From contig CANJLF010000016.1 of NCBI GenBank assembly GCA_947475295.1, positions 1 through 64,000 on the forward strand: a DNA stretch of 64,000 bases, in the 5' to 3' direction. This stretch comes from Fidelibacterota bacterium. Its GTDB lineage: Bacteria > Pseudomonadota > Alphaproteobacteria > Rhodospirillales > Rhodospirillaceae. The notes under the pieces were generated by a model. It had not been told where the DNA came from, made no database searches, and worked only from the letters and a program-made list of their open reading frames with translations. A program made the position numbers and the translations under genes. Of this stretch, positions 1-7,255 are shown piece by piece (positions within the stretch are counted from its first letter, which is position 1; every line of letters begins with the position of its first letter).

Positions 1-149
1 CTTCCCGCGCGTGCCGCTCCGTCGTGCGTGTGGCCACTGCGCGTCACGCGCGGGCCCCTTCTATGGACTACGTGGACAACCCCAACCCACCAACCAGGGG
101 GTCATTATTGGACGCGAAAGAGGGGTCGCGGTTGGAAGCGAATTGACAG

Positions 150-281
150 ATTGGCGATCCAAACATCTTATCAAAGTTAAACGCGCTTAGCGCGGAGCAA
201 GGGATCGACCCGAATGCTATTATTGCACTGCTCGCGATAGCTGCGTTAGCAAACGCCGATATGCGAAGCTTATGCTTTTAG
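150..281 (+). pseudogene. Degraded copy of the small unknown protein found at 6924-7103
   Basis: This frame reads ILSKLNALSAEQGIDPNA, then IIALLAIAALANADM, and stops at TAG (279-281). It matches the intact 59-residue protein at 6924-7103 (ILSKIAKLSEEHEVD, then VIALLAVTALAGGDM). The place of the start codon is taken by ATT (150-152), just after a TGA in the same frame at 144-146. The terminal TAG falls where the intact copy has a Trp codon (TGG). Both changes suggest a decayed duplicate, although an ATT start with a shortened product cannot be excluded. In the same frame, 63-146 is a 27-codon open stretch starting ATG and ending TGA four bases upstream; I cannot assign it. No function is known for this family to me. 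Confidence 0.5.
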
Positions 282-364
282 GCCAATGCCGCCCGTGAGT
301 GCGACACCGAAAATCGCATTTGATATCGCTAGGGTTTCGTCGGGCATGAGGTTGGTCATAACCT

Positions 365-411
365 CGCGCGCGGTTGATGACGGTGCAGATGGTTTCGACG
401 ACGATGTCGAT
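365..411 (-). pseudogene. 5' remnant of a second glycerophosphodiester phosphodiesterase gene
   Basis: Read on the minus strand this stretch encodes DIVVETICTVINRAR, which matches the first residues of the intact neighbour (MDIAVETDRAVIKRAG). The start codon has become ATC (411-409). Nothing recognisable as GDPD follows it towards position 330. It sits about 20 bases downstream of the stop codon of the intact gene, the same spacing as between the intact gene and the remnant upstream of it. I read it as the start of a lost tandem copy. Confidence 0.6.
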
Positions 412-514
412 GCGCCGCGCTCTCTATTGGTTATTTATTGAGCGCCGGTATTGGACAGGATTCGCGGAAAGCTTTAAACGCCTCATCGGGCGTGTCGGTG
501 AACACACCGTCCAC
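365..514. repeat. Direct repeat, copy A (flanks the GDPD gene)
   Basis: About 150 bases, imperfectly repeated at 1461-1634. The copy contains the end of the intact GDPD gene plus the start of a lost one. The shared blocks include GGTTTCGACG, GTATTGGACAGGATTCGC and CGTCCAC. The two copies lie about 1.1 kb apart, one GDPD gene length, as expected of tandem gene duplication. Confidence 0.7.
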
Positions 515-1519
515 GCCCAGGCTCTGGAACAGGCAGTACTCCTTAGCCTGGTCACCGCGATAACTCGCGGGCAGGAACTGGCTCTCCGGCGCAAAAACGT
601 TGGCGTGGACGCGAAGTCCCATCTTGTGTGCGCGCTGGATGAGGTCGGTGGGCGCCTGGGTCTGACCGTTGGCGTCGACCGGCACGATCCAGCGCTTCTG
701 GGCGCCGATGGACTTGGCGTAGCGGGCGATCTGCGCCAGGCTTTCGTCGGTGGTCTGGGACTGGTCGCTGAGCAGTTGTGACACCGGGCCGGCGGTTAAC
801 TGCGACATGAGCTTCACGCTCTCGGCATCGTAGGAATGGAGGATAACCCTCGAATCTGCGCGGGCTAGAGCCTGGGCTTTGAGAGCCGATATCAGGATGG
901 GCTCCAGGGGACGGTTAATGCTGCGGTAGTAAGCTGGCTGCTTGGGTTCGAGGTAAAGGCCGATGGTGCGCCCGGTCTCGCGCAGCTTGTCGGCGCGCAA
1001 TTTGAGGATGTCGTCGAGGCTGGCGACGAGAAACTTCCCGTTGTTGGACTGGTCGCGGATGGCCAAGAGCTGCTTGGCGCGCAGGGTGCGGATCTCCTCC
1101 AGCGTGAAGTCTTCGCTGAACCAGCCCTCCTCTTCCTTGCCGTCGATGGTCTTCTTGGTCTTGCGCCCGGGATAGCGCGCGGCGACGTCGGTGGAGCTGG
1201 AAATTTCGTTCTCGTGGCGGGCGATGAGGTGGCCGTCCTTGGTGAGGACCAGATCGATCTCGAGGAAGTCGGCGCCCATGTCGATGGCGGCGATGTAGGC
1301 CTCGCGGGTGTGCTCGGGCAGGTAGCCGCTGGCGCCCCGGTGGGCGACGATGAGGGGGTGAGCGGGCAGGGGGCGAACGGCGGGGGCGTCGGCGGCCAAG
1401 GTGGCAGGGGCTACGGTGGCGGGGGCCAGTAAGCAAAGGACCAGTCCACACACGATACGCGCGCGGTTTATGCCCGCTCGTTTGATAACGGCGCGGTCGG
1501 TTTCGACGGCGATGTCCAT
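431..1519 (-). CDS. glpQ: Exported glycerophosphodiester phosphodiesterase (GDPD family)
   Basis: Hydrolyses glycerophosphodiesters to glycerol 3-phosphate and an alcohol, probably in the periplasm. The 362-residue product has a hydrophobic segment at residues 20-42 ending in an Ala-rich cleavage region, then the GDPD barrel. The catalytic pattern is complete: H60-R61 in AHRGASGY, E87 and D89 in FLEIDL, and H102 in ARHEN. I chose ATG at 1519 because AAGGGGAG lies eight bases upstream; a longer frame to 1561 would overlap the upstream remnant. Length fits periplasmic GlpQ-type enzymes. It sits between fragments of two sister copies, so it is the survivor of a tandem array. Family assignment is firm; substrate range is not visible. 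Confidence 0.9.
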   Translation of the reverse strand: MDIAVETDRAVIKRAGINRARIVCGLVLCLLAPATVAPATLAADAPAVRPLPAHPLIVAHRGASGYLPEHTREAYIAAIDMGADFLEIDLVLTKDGHLIARHENEISSSTDVAARYPGRKTKKTIDGKEEEGWFSEDFTLEEIRTLRAKQLLAIRDQSNNGKFLVASLDDILKLRADKLRETGRTIGLYLEPKQPAYYRSINRPLEPILISALKAQALARADSRVILHSYDAESVKLMSQLTAGPVSQLLSDQSQTTDESLAQIARYAKSIGAQKRWIVPVDANGQTQAPTDLIQRAHKMGLRVHANVFAPESQFLPASYRGDQAKEYCLFQSLGVDGVFTDTPDEAFKAFRESCPIPALNK

Positions 1520-1634
1520 GCGTCGAGCTCCCCTTGCTGATCTATTTCTGAGAGGCGGCAAGCGGCGGTATTGGACAGGATTCGCAAAAGGCTTTCAATC
1601 CCACATCGGGCGTATCGGTGAACACGCCGTCCAC
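1461..1634. repeat. Direct repeat, copy B (flanks the GDPD gene)
   Basis: Partner of 365-514. It contains the start of the intact GDPD gene and the end of a lost upstream copy. Copy B has a 15-base extra segment near 1469-1483 that copy A lacks. Confidence 0.7.
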
Positions 1635-1640
1635 GGGCAC
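1542..1640 (-). pseudogene. 3' remnant of a third glycerophosphodiester phosphodiesterase gene
   Basis: The minus strand reads VDGVFTDTPDVGLKAFCESC followed by PIPPLAASQK and a stop at 1542-1544. This matches the C-terminus of the intact gene (VDGVFTDTPDEAFKAFRESC, then PIPALNK). Homology stops abruptly near 1635-1640 and the DNA beyond is unrelated. The stop lies 22 bases before the start of the intact gene, so the two were once consecutive genes of a tandem operon. Confidence 0.75.
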
Positions 1641-1835
1641 CATTCTCTGTCTAAACCTTGCTCTTCAAAAAACGTGTGCTTCCAATGCGCACGACGTCTG
1701 AAAGTTATTCCCGCCACGCACCGTCTGTAAGTCATTGAAAGGGCAAGATGGAAGCTGTTTTCTTGATTTAAAAACTCAAAAATCTATTACGGAGTGACAG
1801 ACCGTTTGTCGTCACGTCGTCATAGAAAGGTTTTT

Positions 1836-2180
1836 ATGTCCGAACGTTTCCGCAATTCGAGCCCTGGGGCTCTCACGCGCGCAGGCTGTCGCCCTTGAGA
1901 AGAAGCGGGCCGCCGAGCGCCGCAAGACCGCTGAACTCGCCAGGCAGGGGCGCGGCGGCGACACCGAAGTCGCGCATGTTACGCCGGGTGAAATCGTGCT
2001 GCCGAAAGCCTTGCAGACGCAGGCAGTGCTACACACCATTCGCCAAGCGGCGGTCGAAGCCCATATTCCACTCGACCGGCTGCGCATCGGCTCTGCTGCA
2101 AACAGCATTAACCCGGAAACGGGAAAGCCGGAATTTACGTTGTTTGACCAGGGACCGCAGAACTACAATCCTTACGGGCC
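1836..2180 (+). pseudogene. Frameshifted, truncated gene with a tape-measure-like N-terminal region
   Basis: ATG 1836 has AGAAAGG upstream and opens with MSERFRNSSPGALT, then hits TGA after 20 codons. The protein continues in the frame one base over: RAQAVALEKKRAAER, RQGRGGDTEVAHVTPGEIVL and INPETGKPEF. This is homologous to the intact gene at 12056-12835 (FRNSSPGALT, GRGGDTEIAHVTRGELVVP, INPKTGQPQF). A one-base indel near 1875 explains the break. The similarity ends near 2150 and the frame then runs antisense into the 3' end of the gene at 2172-3302, so the C-terminal domain is lost. Phrases like GDTEVAHVTPGEIV also occur in phage tape-measure and toxin-delivery proteins; I place no function on this remnant. 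Confidence 0.65.
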
Positions 2181-3302
2181 GGGCGCTAATGACATGCCGG
2201 CGATGCTGGCAGAGGCCAGCGTTTTCGGCGTGTCGATCGCCGACACCATGCCGTCGCCGGGCGAGTGCTTGACGAAGACCTGCTTGAACTTCACGTCGAT
2301 GGCGCTAGAGATCGCGGTGTTAGCCCCGGTCACTGGATCGGGATGGCCGTCCGCGAACTTGAGCATTTGGCGGTATATCGACGGCAACGAGCTTCGCCCG
2401 TACATCTGGAGCACCGTGGAGCGGGTTTTGTGGGAGTGGATGATGAAGCTCTCGATATCCACATAACCGGCCAAAAAGCCGACGGCGTCCGTCTCGCTCA
2501 GCTTCAGGCTGAAACGCATATCGTAGTACTGAATGTCGGGCATGCCGTCGCGCGGCTGGACAGAGGAACCGTTCGGAATGACCAAGTCCTTCGCCTCGGA
2601 GGTCAGCACGCCGCCCTCGATCTTGCCGTGGAATTTCTGGATATATTTCTTGCCCCAGCGGGTGTCGATGGTCTGTGTTCCGCCGGGCAAAAAGCCGTTG
2701 CCGGTCGCATCGGTGAGCAGGTACTCGCCGCCGCGATAGGTCGTCACCGTCACGTCCGGATCGCTGACGAGACTGTCGACGTCCGTCAGCTCGATCACAT
2801 AGGCGTTGTAACGCTGCCGCGAGCGCCACAGCGGAAAATTGATCGACGTGTTGCCCTCGCGCCGGTAATTGAAGACGCAGCCCATCACGCGATAGAACTG
2901 GTTGTCGATGCCGGGTACGCCCTCGGGACTGGTGAAGTCGTTCGGGCCGACCTTACCGTCCAGATTTAAGCCATAGCTGGTCTTGCCTTGCACTAAATGG
3001 AAAGGAAAGCGGTCCTCGCTCGTACCGGGGAACAAAACCTCGCCCTCAAAGTCGAGTTGCGTGCCGAGAACGGTTTTGTTGCCGCCCGGCGTCCACTGCG
3101 GGATCTGTTCCGTAGGCCCTGTGTTGAAGCCGTCCGGACATTCCTTGTGATCCGGGGTTTCGTAAATCCCGCGATACTCTTCGTACCAGATGTAACCGAT
3201 CGAGCGGTTCTTGATCACGGTCTCGGCGGCGCTCGCGGCAGAGCCGGCGCTGAGCGCTAGCGCTGCGCCGACGGTGAAAGCCGCGGTGAGTAAAGTTTTC
3301 AA
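2172..3302 (-). CDS. Exported protein of unknown function, 376 aa
   Basis: The start is TTG at 3302-3300, with GGGAGG seven bases upstream. Residues 1-26 form a clear Sec signal peptide (MKTLLTAAFTVGAALALSAG, then SAASAAE). The mature part is about 350 residues, rich in aromatic and charged residues and with few Cys (KECPDGF near 55, MGCVF near 142), and has no motif I can name. Its last 30 residues overlap, antisense, the broken gene at 1836, so its natural C-terminus may have been changed by that junction. It stands alone; the nearest minus-strand gene upstream is the cupin. I do not recognise a function; a periplasmic or surface location is inferred. Confidence 0.7.
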   Translation of the reverse strand: MKTLLTAAFTVGAALALSAGSAASAAETVIKNRSIGYIWYEEYRGIYETPDHKECPDGFNTGPTEQIPQWTPGGNKTVLGTQLDFEGEVLFPGTSEDRFPFHLVQGKTSYGLNLDGKVGPNDFTSPEGVPGIDNQFYRVMGCVFNYRREGNTSINFPLWRSRQRYNAYVIELTDVDSLVSDPDVTVTTYRGGEYLLTDATGNGFLPGGTQTIDTRWGKKYIQKFHGKIEGGVLTSEAKDLVIPNGSSVQPRDGMPDIQYYDMRFSLKLSETDAVGFLAGYVDIESFIIHSHKTRSTVLQMYGRSSLPSIYRQMLKFADGHPDPVTGANTAISSAIDVKFKQVFVKHSPGDGMVSAIDTPKTLASASIAGMSLAPGP

Positions 3303-3494
3303 ACGACGTCCTCCCGAACAGTGGTTCGTATCCGCCTATAATCCCACGATTTATCCACCGTAGGAAGGTTATCCGACAGGGCGCGGCCATCTTGGTTGGA
3401 CCTTGAAGACGGCGCCGATCAGGTCGACGGCGGCAGCTAAACCCGCTGCCACAGCCGCAAATCTCTTGATTTCGCAGGAGCTTGCTAGAAAACG

Positions 3495-3525
3495 ACAAGC
3501 CGCGACGTTTTGCGTCGCGGCTTGT
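3495..3525 (-). terminator. Rho-independent terminator after the cupin gene
   Basis: Perfect 13-base stem (ACAAGCCGCGACG) with a five-base loop. Read on the minus strand it is followed by CGTTTTCT, a short T-rich run. It lies 64 bases past the stop of the cupin gene. Confidence 0.75.
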
Positions 3526-3588
3526 GTATACATCGACCTGGAACTTGTTGAACGCCTGAACGCGGCGGTTCTTTGGCCTCGCCGAAAA

Positions 3589-4095
3589 TCAAGGCGTTGG
3601 GATTGGGCGCGGCAGGTGGATTGACATCAACGCGACCGGCGCACCGCCAATGAGGATGATTTGGTGAGGTGTGTTTTCCGGCACGATGGCGAAATCGCCT
3701 TTCGCGATGACTTGTTCGTGACCGCCAGTAATCGCTGTTCCGGTGAAGTTGAGCGGGTTGGTGCGCTTCTCGTCCACCAGCTTGCCGCCGGTCACCAGCG
3801 TCGCGGACCCTTCCAGCACATAGAACATTTCGGCGTCCTTATCGTGCGACGCCGGCGGCGAATTCCCCGCGCGGTATTCGAGACTGGCGCGGTAAGGTGC
3901 CAGCGACAGGATCGGCTGGGCGAGGAGGGGCTGGTCAGGCTTGCGTTCGGCCTTCGCCTTGGCGATGAGTGCCGGGATTTCCGCGGAAGCCGCGAAGACC
4001 TTCAAAAGGGGCGGAGCAGCTGGCGGCGCCGTCTGCGCCAGGGCCGTGCTGGCCACGAAAATCGCAAAACAAGAAACCATCCCAAATTTACGCAT
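3589..4095 (-). CDS. Exported cupin-domain protein, 168 aa
   Basis: Residues 1-20 are a signal peptide (MRKFGMVSCFAIFVASTALA, then QTAPP). A single cupin barrel occupies roughly residues 70-165. The first motif is modified: HDKDAEMFYVLEG keeps a His, an acidic residue and the Gly. The second is PENTPHQIILI with its His. A metal-binding barrel in the periplasm is likely but the substrate is unknown. The gene is monocistronic, with a strong terminator behind it (3495-3525). A second exported cupin of similar design lies at 20287-20688. Confidence 0.75.
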   Translation of the reverse strand: MRKFGMVSCFAIFVASTALAQTAPPAAPPLLKVFAASAEIPALIAKAKAERKPDQPLLAQPILSLAPYRASLEYRAGNSPPASHDKDAEMFYVLEGSATLVTGGKLVDEKRTNPLNFTGTAITGGHEQVIAKGDFAIVPENTPHQIILIGGAPVALMSIHLPRPIPTP

Positions 4096-4177
4096 AGCGT
4101 CCTCCTTTGTGAGTTGACCTTAAGTTGACCTTACGCCTCTGAGATCACCGCTTCCAGCGATGATGAACGTCGGCGAT

Positions 4178-4386
4178 TTACGAGTGCCGTTTGGGGGCAA
4201 GTGGGCGGATGTCAACCGCCATTCCCATGGCGTTGTATCCGGCATGATTCGGATGCAGATAGTCCCAGGGCAACTGGGTGAACCATCAGCCCCGACGGCG
4301 ACCCCGAGCATGAGGGCGGCCAAACACAGCACACCGACACCGCTGAAGAAAAGTGTTCGACGTGCTTGCAATGCTGACACCAGCAT
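4178..4386 (-). pseudogene. Scar of an SGNH/GDSL hydrolase: start joined to C-terminal end
   Basis: The minus strand starts at ATG 4386 with a membrane or signal segment (MLVSALQARRTLFFSGVGV, then LCLAALMLGVAVGADGS). Shifting one frame near 4280 gives QLPWDYLHPNHAGYNAMGMA, then VDIRPLAPKRHS and stop at 4178-4180. DYLHPNHAGYNAMG is the catalytic Asp-x-x-His block V of SGNH esterases and normally lies near the C-terminus of a 200-400 residue protein. Here the middle is missing. I infer a large internal deletion; the N-terminal piece could come from the same gene or from another one. Confidence 0.6.
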
Positions 4387-4554
4387 GACTGCCTCCCCTA
4401 TACCACGCGCTTGGAAAGCTATCAGAAGTGAGGGGTGCTTCACACTAAAGTCGTGATAATTGGCGGGATAAATTCGGCAAAAAGTAGGTCATTTGTCCGG
4501 ATAGAGCCTAGCCCTACATAACCACATGTGGCGGCTCGCGCCAGGACTGCAATA

Positions 4555-6153
4555 TTACGCAGCGGTCTTCTTCATGAGGTCCTCAATCAGGTGTCCCTGA
4601 TACTTTTGAATCCCCATGCTGGCCCCAACTGCGAAGGCCGCTGTTTCGTCTACGCGCGTCATCACTAGTTTAATGCCCGTGCCCAAAATATTGCTAAAGG
4701 CGTGGTGGCGTTCTCGCAAAATCTCGGCTGCACTCTCGCCCCAGTGAATCTTGGCCATGCTGGCGCCAATGAGTTCCAGGTTCACCAGACCAAGGGTATC
4801 CGGGAATATTTGATCGACTGCGATACGTACGCCCTTCGACCGCAACATGTCACGCGCTGTGAGGTATTCATCGAAATATTCGACTATGTTAGGTTGACGG
4901 AACTCGATCGTCAGAAGATCAAGAGGTGCTTGCGAGATAAACACCTCGAAGTTTTTAGTGAAAGCACTTTGAACATTGAGGTTGATGGAAAAGGGAGATG
5001 CGAGATCGGGCAGGTATTTGAGAGATCGCATCATGGCTTGATCTAGAGTCAGCGTCAGGTCTCCGAATAGCTGGCCTGAGCGGCGCAGGTTCGCGTCCGG
5101 GAATAGCGCCTTACGCAGCAATTCCAAGCTTATGAAGTATTCGCGCATGACAGGTTCGACGGGTTGCCCGGCTTGCTTCTGAACCACCCGCTGACTGCGC
5201 ATGAACGCCTTCAGAAAGTTTTCCGGTCCAAGTTGTTTGAAGCCAAGAATGACCTTGCTAACGTCCTCGTAAGTCATGTCGCGCAATTCGCGATTGTTGG
5301 CATTGGCGCGCTGCCGACTGTTGGCATCGCCCTGCTCGTCCTCGGAGCGGGACTTGACGACCGCGGGAGCACCGCTGTCTGCAGTGGATTTGGCACGCTC
5401 TCCGAGCATCAGTTCGTCGGGCAGTAGCTCGCGCGGCACGGATACTGTCTGGTTCAGATTTCGCTGAGCATAGTCGATCGTGACACTTGCCAAGGCGCTA
5501 TGGAACTGTGGTGGCGCAAGAAAACCGGTCCTGCCTTCCCCCAGACTCCAGATCGGGATGACCTGCCCGAGAATTCTGGCAACACCGGCAGCGGTTTGGG
5601 CTGCTTCGACAAGAGCTTGCTGTTTTTCGGCAGCGAGGTCGGCGAAGAGATGACTAAGCGGCATCAGCAGCACGTTCTGCCCACCCAGATTGAGGTGGGC
5701 TATGGGCTGGCGCACGAGGGGGCTGTTGGTTTCGGCTCCGGTTAGCGCCCGCACTATGGCATTGGTCACACCGTCGCGCTCAATTTCGCCGGTGATGTAA
5801 CCGTTGACATAAAAGCTGTCGGCGATCTGCACCAGGCTTTGCTCCATGTCCTTCATCATCAGGATGAATTTTATGTCCCGTAGCGCGCCGCCGCCCCAAC
5901 GACCCGTGCGGAGATTCTGAAGAAATTCCAGACCCGAGATCCGTCCTTGCTTATTCGGGCATATAACGCAATCAACGGGCGTGCGTCGGTCCTGCATGAT
6001 GCGCAGCGCGAGCAAGGGCGAGGTGACCGTATAGACCTTCGGTGCGGCCGCCATCAAAAGATAGCGCTCGAGTTTGTCGAGGACGGACTTGTCACCATCC
6101 ACCAATAGAAATCGGGTACGGCTAATGATGCCGTCATCAAGCTCATCGGACAT
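4555..6153 (-). CDS. Receiver-like/EAL-like protein with both active sites lost, 532 aa
   Basis: Residues about 12-138 follow the CheY fold but lack its chemistry. Aligned with the functional receiver at 16537-17025, the phosphorylated Asp (CDFNM) is Pro66 here (CPNKQ), the conserved Thr is Met, and the Lys-Pro pair is absent. Residues about 340-530 resemble an EAL phosphodiesterase domain: SINLNVQSAF matches the N-x-N strand, LTIEFRQPNIVE the E-x-T-E strand and IAVDQIF the D-D-F-G strand. The first Glu-Ala-Leu is missing and the DD pair has become DQ, so hydrolysis of c-di-GMP is unlikely. It may bind a nucleotide or protein partner. RBS GGGGAAG precedes ATG 6153. It stands alone with a 520-base noncoding region upstream. 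Confidence 0.75.
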   Translation of the reverse strand: MSDELDDGIISRTRFLLVDGDKSVLDKLERYLLMAAAPKVYTVTSPLLALRIMQDRRTPVDCVICPNKQGRISGLEFLQNLRTGRWGGGALRDIKFILMMKDMEQSLVQIADSFYVNGYITGEIERDGVTNAIVRALTGAETNSPLVRQPIAHLNLGGQNVLLMPLSHLFADLAAEKQQALVEAAQTAAGVARILGQVIPIWSLGEGRTGFLAPPQFHSALASVTIDYAQRNLNQTVSVPRELLPDELMLGERAKSTADSGAPAVVKSRSEDEQGDANSRQRANANNRELRDMTYEDVSKVILGFKQLGPENFLKAFMRSQRVVQKQAGQPVEPVMREYFISLELLRKALFPDANLRRSGQLFGDLTLTLDQAMMRSLKYLPDLASPFSINLNVQSAFTKNFEVFISQAPLDLLTIEFRQPNIVEYFDEYLTARDMLRSKGVRIAVDQIFPDTLGLVNLELIGASMAKIHWGESAAEILRERHHAFSNILGTGIKLVMTRVDETAAFAVGASMGIQKYQGHLIEDLMKKTAA

Positions 6154-6677
6154 CGTAATTTGTCTTCCCCGTCGACTAGGCTAGTCAGAGTTTTTTGCTG
6201 ATCGAGCCGTCAATACGACGTTAACCATATTTGGAAATTCAGAGGATTCAAACGGAAGTTTTCCGCGTTCCGCGACAGGACACTTTCGATCCGAAATGGT
6301 CGATGGCAGATGAATTAGGAGACACAACAGTCTTCGCAAATCATTTCTGATTGTTCTCAAAACTTGTTCTACGGAGTTTAGTTGTTGTCCGAAACGGTTT
6401 CAGATAGAAGCCAACGATCCTACGCGGGGCGGATAGCTCCGAGCTGGTCAAATGGCGGCGCGTTCGACTCGGGATCGCCGGCGTCTTGCGATTGACTTCA
6501 ACATTGTCGAACTATGGGGCCTTATCGCGGTCAGCTGCTCTTCAATCTAAGCATTCAAATTTCCCGAATACGTGGTTTCGACGCGACGCTAATGCGCGAA
6601 CATTCATAGGGTTGGTTAACCAATTGGAAGCCCTTCTAACCTAATTGACTAGTTCAGCTGGACGTCAAGGAATCGCA
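6154..6677. other. 520-base noncoding stretch with no identifiable gene
   Basis: Noticeably more A/T-rich than the surrounding genes and broken by stops in all frames. It must contain the promoter of the receiver/EAL-like gene on its left side. I see no terminator, repeat or RNA gene that I can support. Confidence 0.5.
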
Positions 6678-6905
6678 ATGTCGGAAGATAGCGTAAAATC
6701 CTGGATGCCGTCCGCGTGCGGAAGGCAACAATAAACGCACAAGTCACGGCTTTATATTCTTGAGAAGGCGCTATCGACCAAGGAAGTAGAGGAGTTAAGG
6801 CTGAGCACTACGCTAGTGGAGTATCTCCGCACCTACGCGGGCGCCCCGACGGAACAATCGGTTCCACTGGAGCAAGCTGCTCTATTAGGAGCGGCAAATT
6901 CCTAG
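6678..6905 (+). pseudogene. Small unknown ORF interrupted by one in-frame TAA
   Basis: From ATG 6678 the frame reads MSEDSVKSWMPSACGRQQ, then TAA (6732-6734), then stays open in the same frame to TAG 6903-6905: THKSRLYILEKALSTKEVEE, followed by LRLSTTLVEYLRTYAGAPTE and QSVPLEQAALLGAANS. The second part is well composed and amphipathic, which suggests real coding sequence. It ends 18 bases before the next small gene, and the similar spacing at 63-150 suggests the two small frames travel together. It could be a gene with a nonsense mutation, or the second part could use a start I cannot see. Unknown function. Confidence 0.35.
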
Positions 6906-6923
6906 ACAGAGAGTCAAAATACC

Positions 6924-7103
6924 ATGACCAGAGACCCGGAAATTTTATCAAAAATCGCTAAGCTTAGCGAAGAGCATGAGGTTGATGCGGGTGCTGTTAT
7001 TGCGCTGCTTGCGGTAACCGCCCTGGCCGGTGGGGATATGCACGGCCTCGTTTTTTGGTCAACCGCCGTGACCACCATGAAGGCTAGGTACAACGCCCTT
7101 TAA
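6924..7103 (+). CDS. Small protein of unknown function, 59 aa
   Basis: ATG 6924 to TAA 7101-7103, sequence beginning MTRDPEILSKIAKLSEEHEV and containing VIALLAVTALAGGDM in the middle. The central part is a hydrophobic helix too short and mixed to be sure of membrane insertion. It is supported by conservation of the frame with the degraded copy at 150-281. It is probably co-transcribed with the frame at 6678. I do not recognise the family. Confidence 0.5.
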   Translation: MTRDPEILSKIAKLSEEHEVDAGAVIALLAVTALAGGDMHGLVFWSTAVTTMKARYNAL

Positions 7104-7255
7104 TTCCCCAAGTAACGTAACGGCTTTGGGTGCGGTCCACCCTTATGCGGGCGGTGCATCTAGGGCCTCGCCTCCCTGATGGTCCCCACGTAGAGCGTCT
7201 ACTCCTAACATTCCAAGCCCAAATCTCACCGGACCGACATCGAATCCCGTCGCTC

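Noticed and set aside
6205-6225. TTAACCAT upstream of the receiver/EAL-like gene, a CtrA half-site-like word
   Set aside because: Single half-site without the second half at the right spacing; chance is likely.
6455-6490. GTTCGACTC, resembling a tRNA T-loop
   Set aside because: Flanking bases do not form the T stem and no acceptor or anticodon arms fit.
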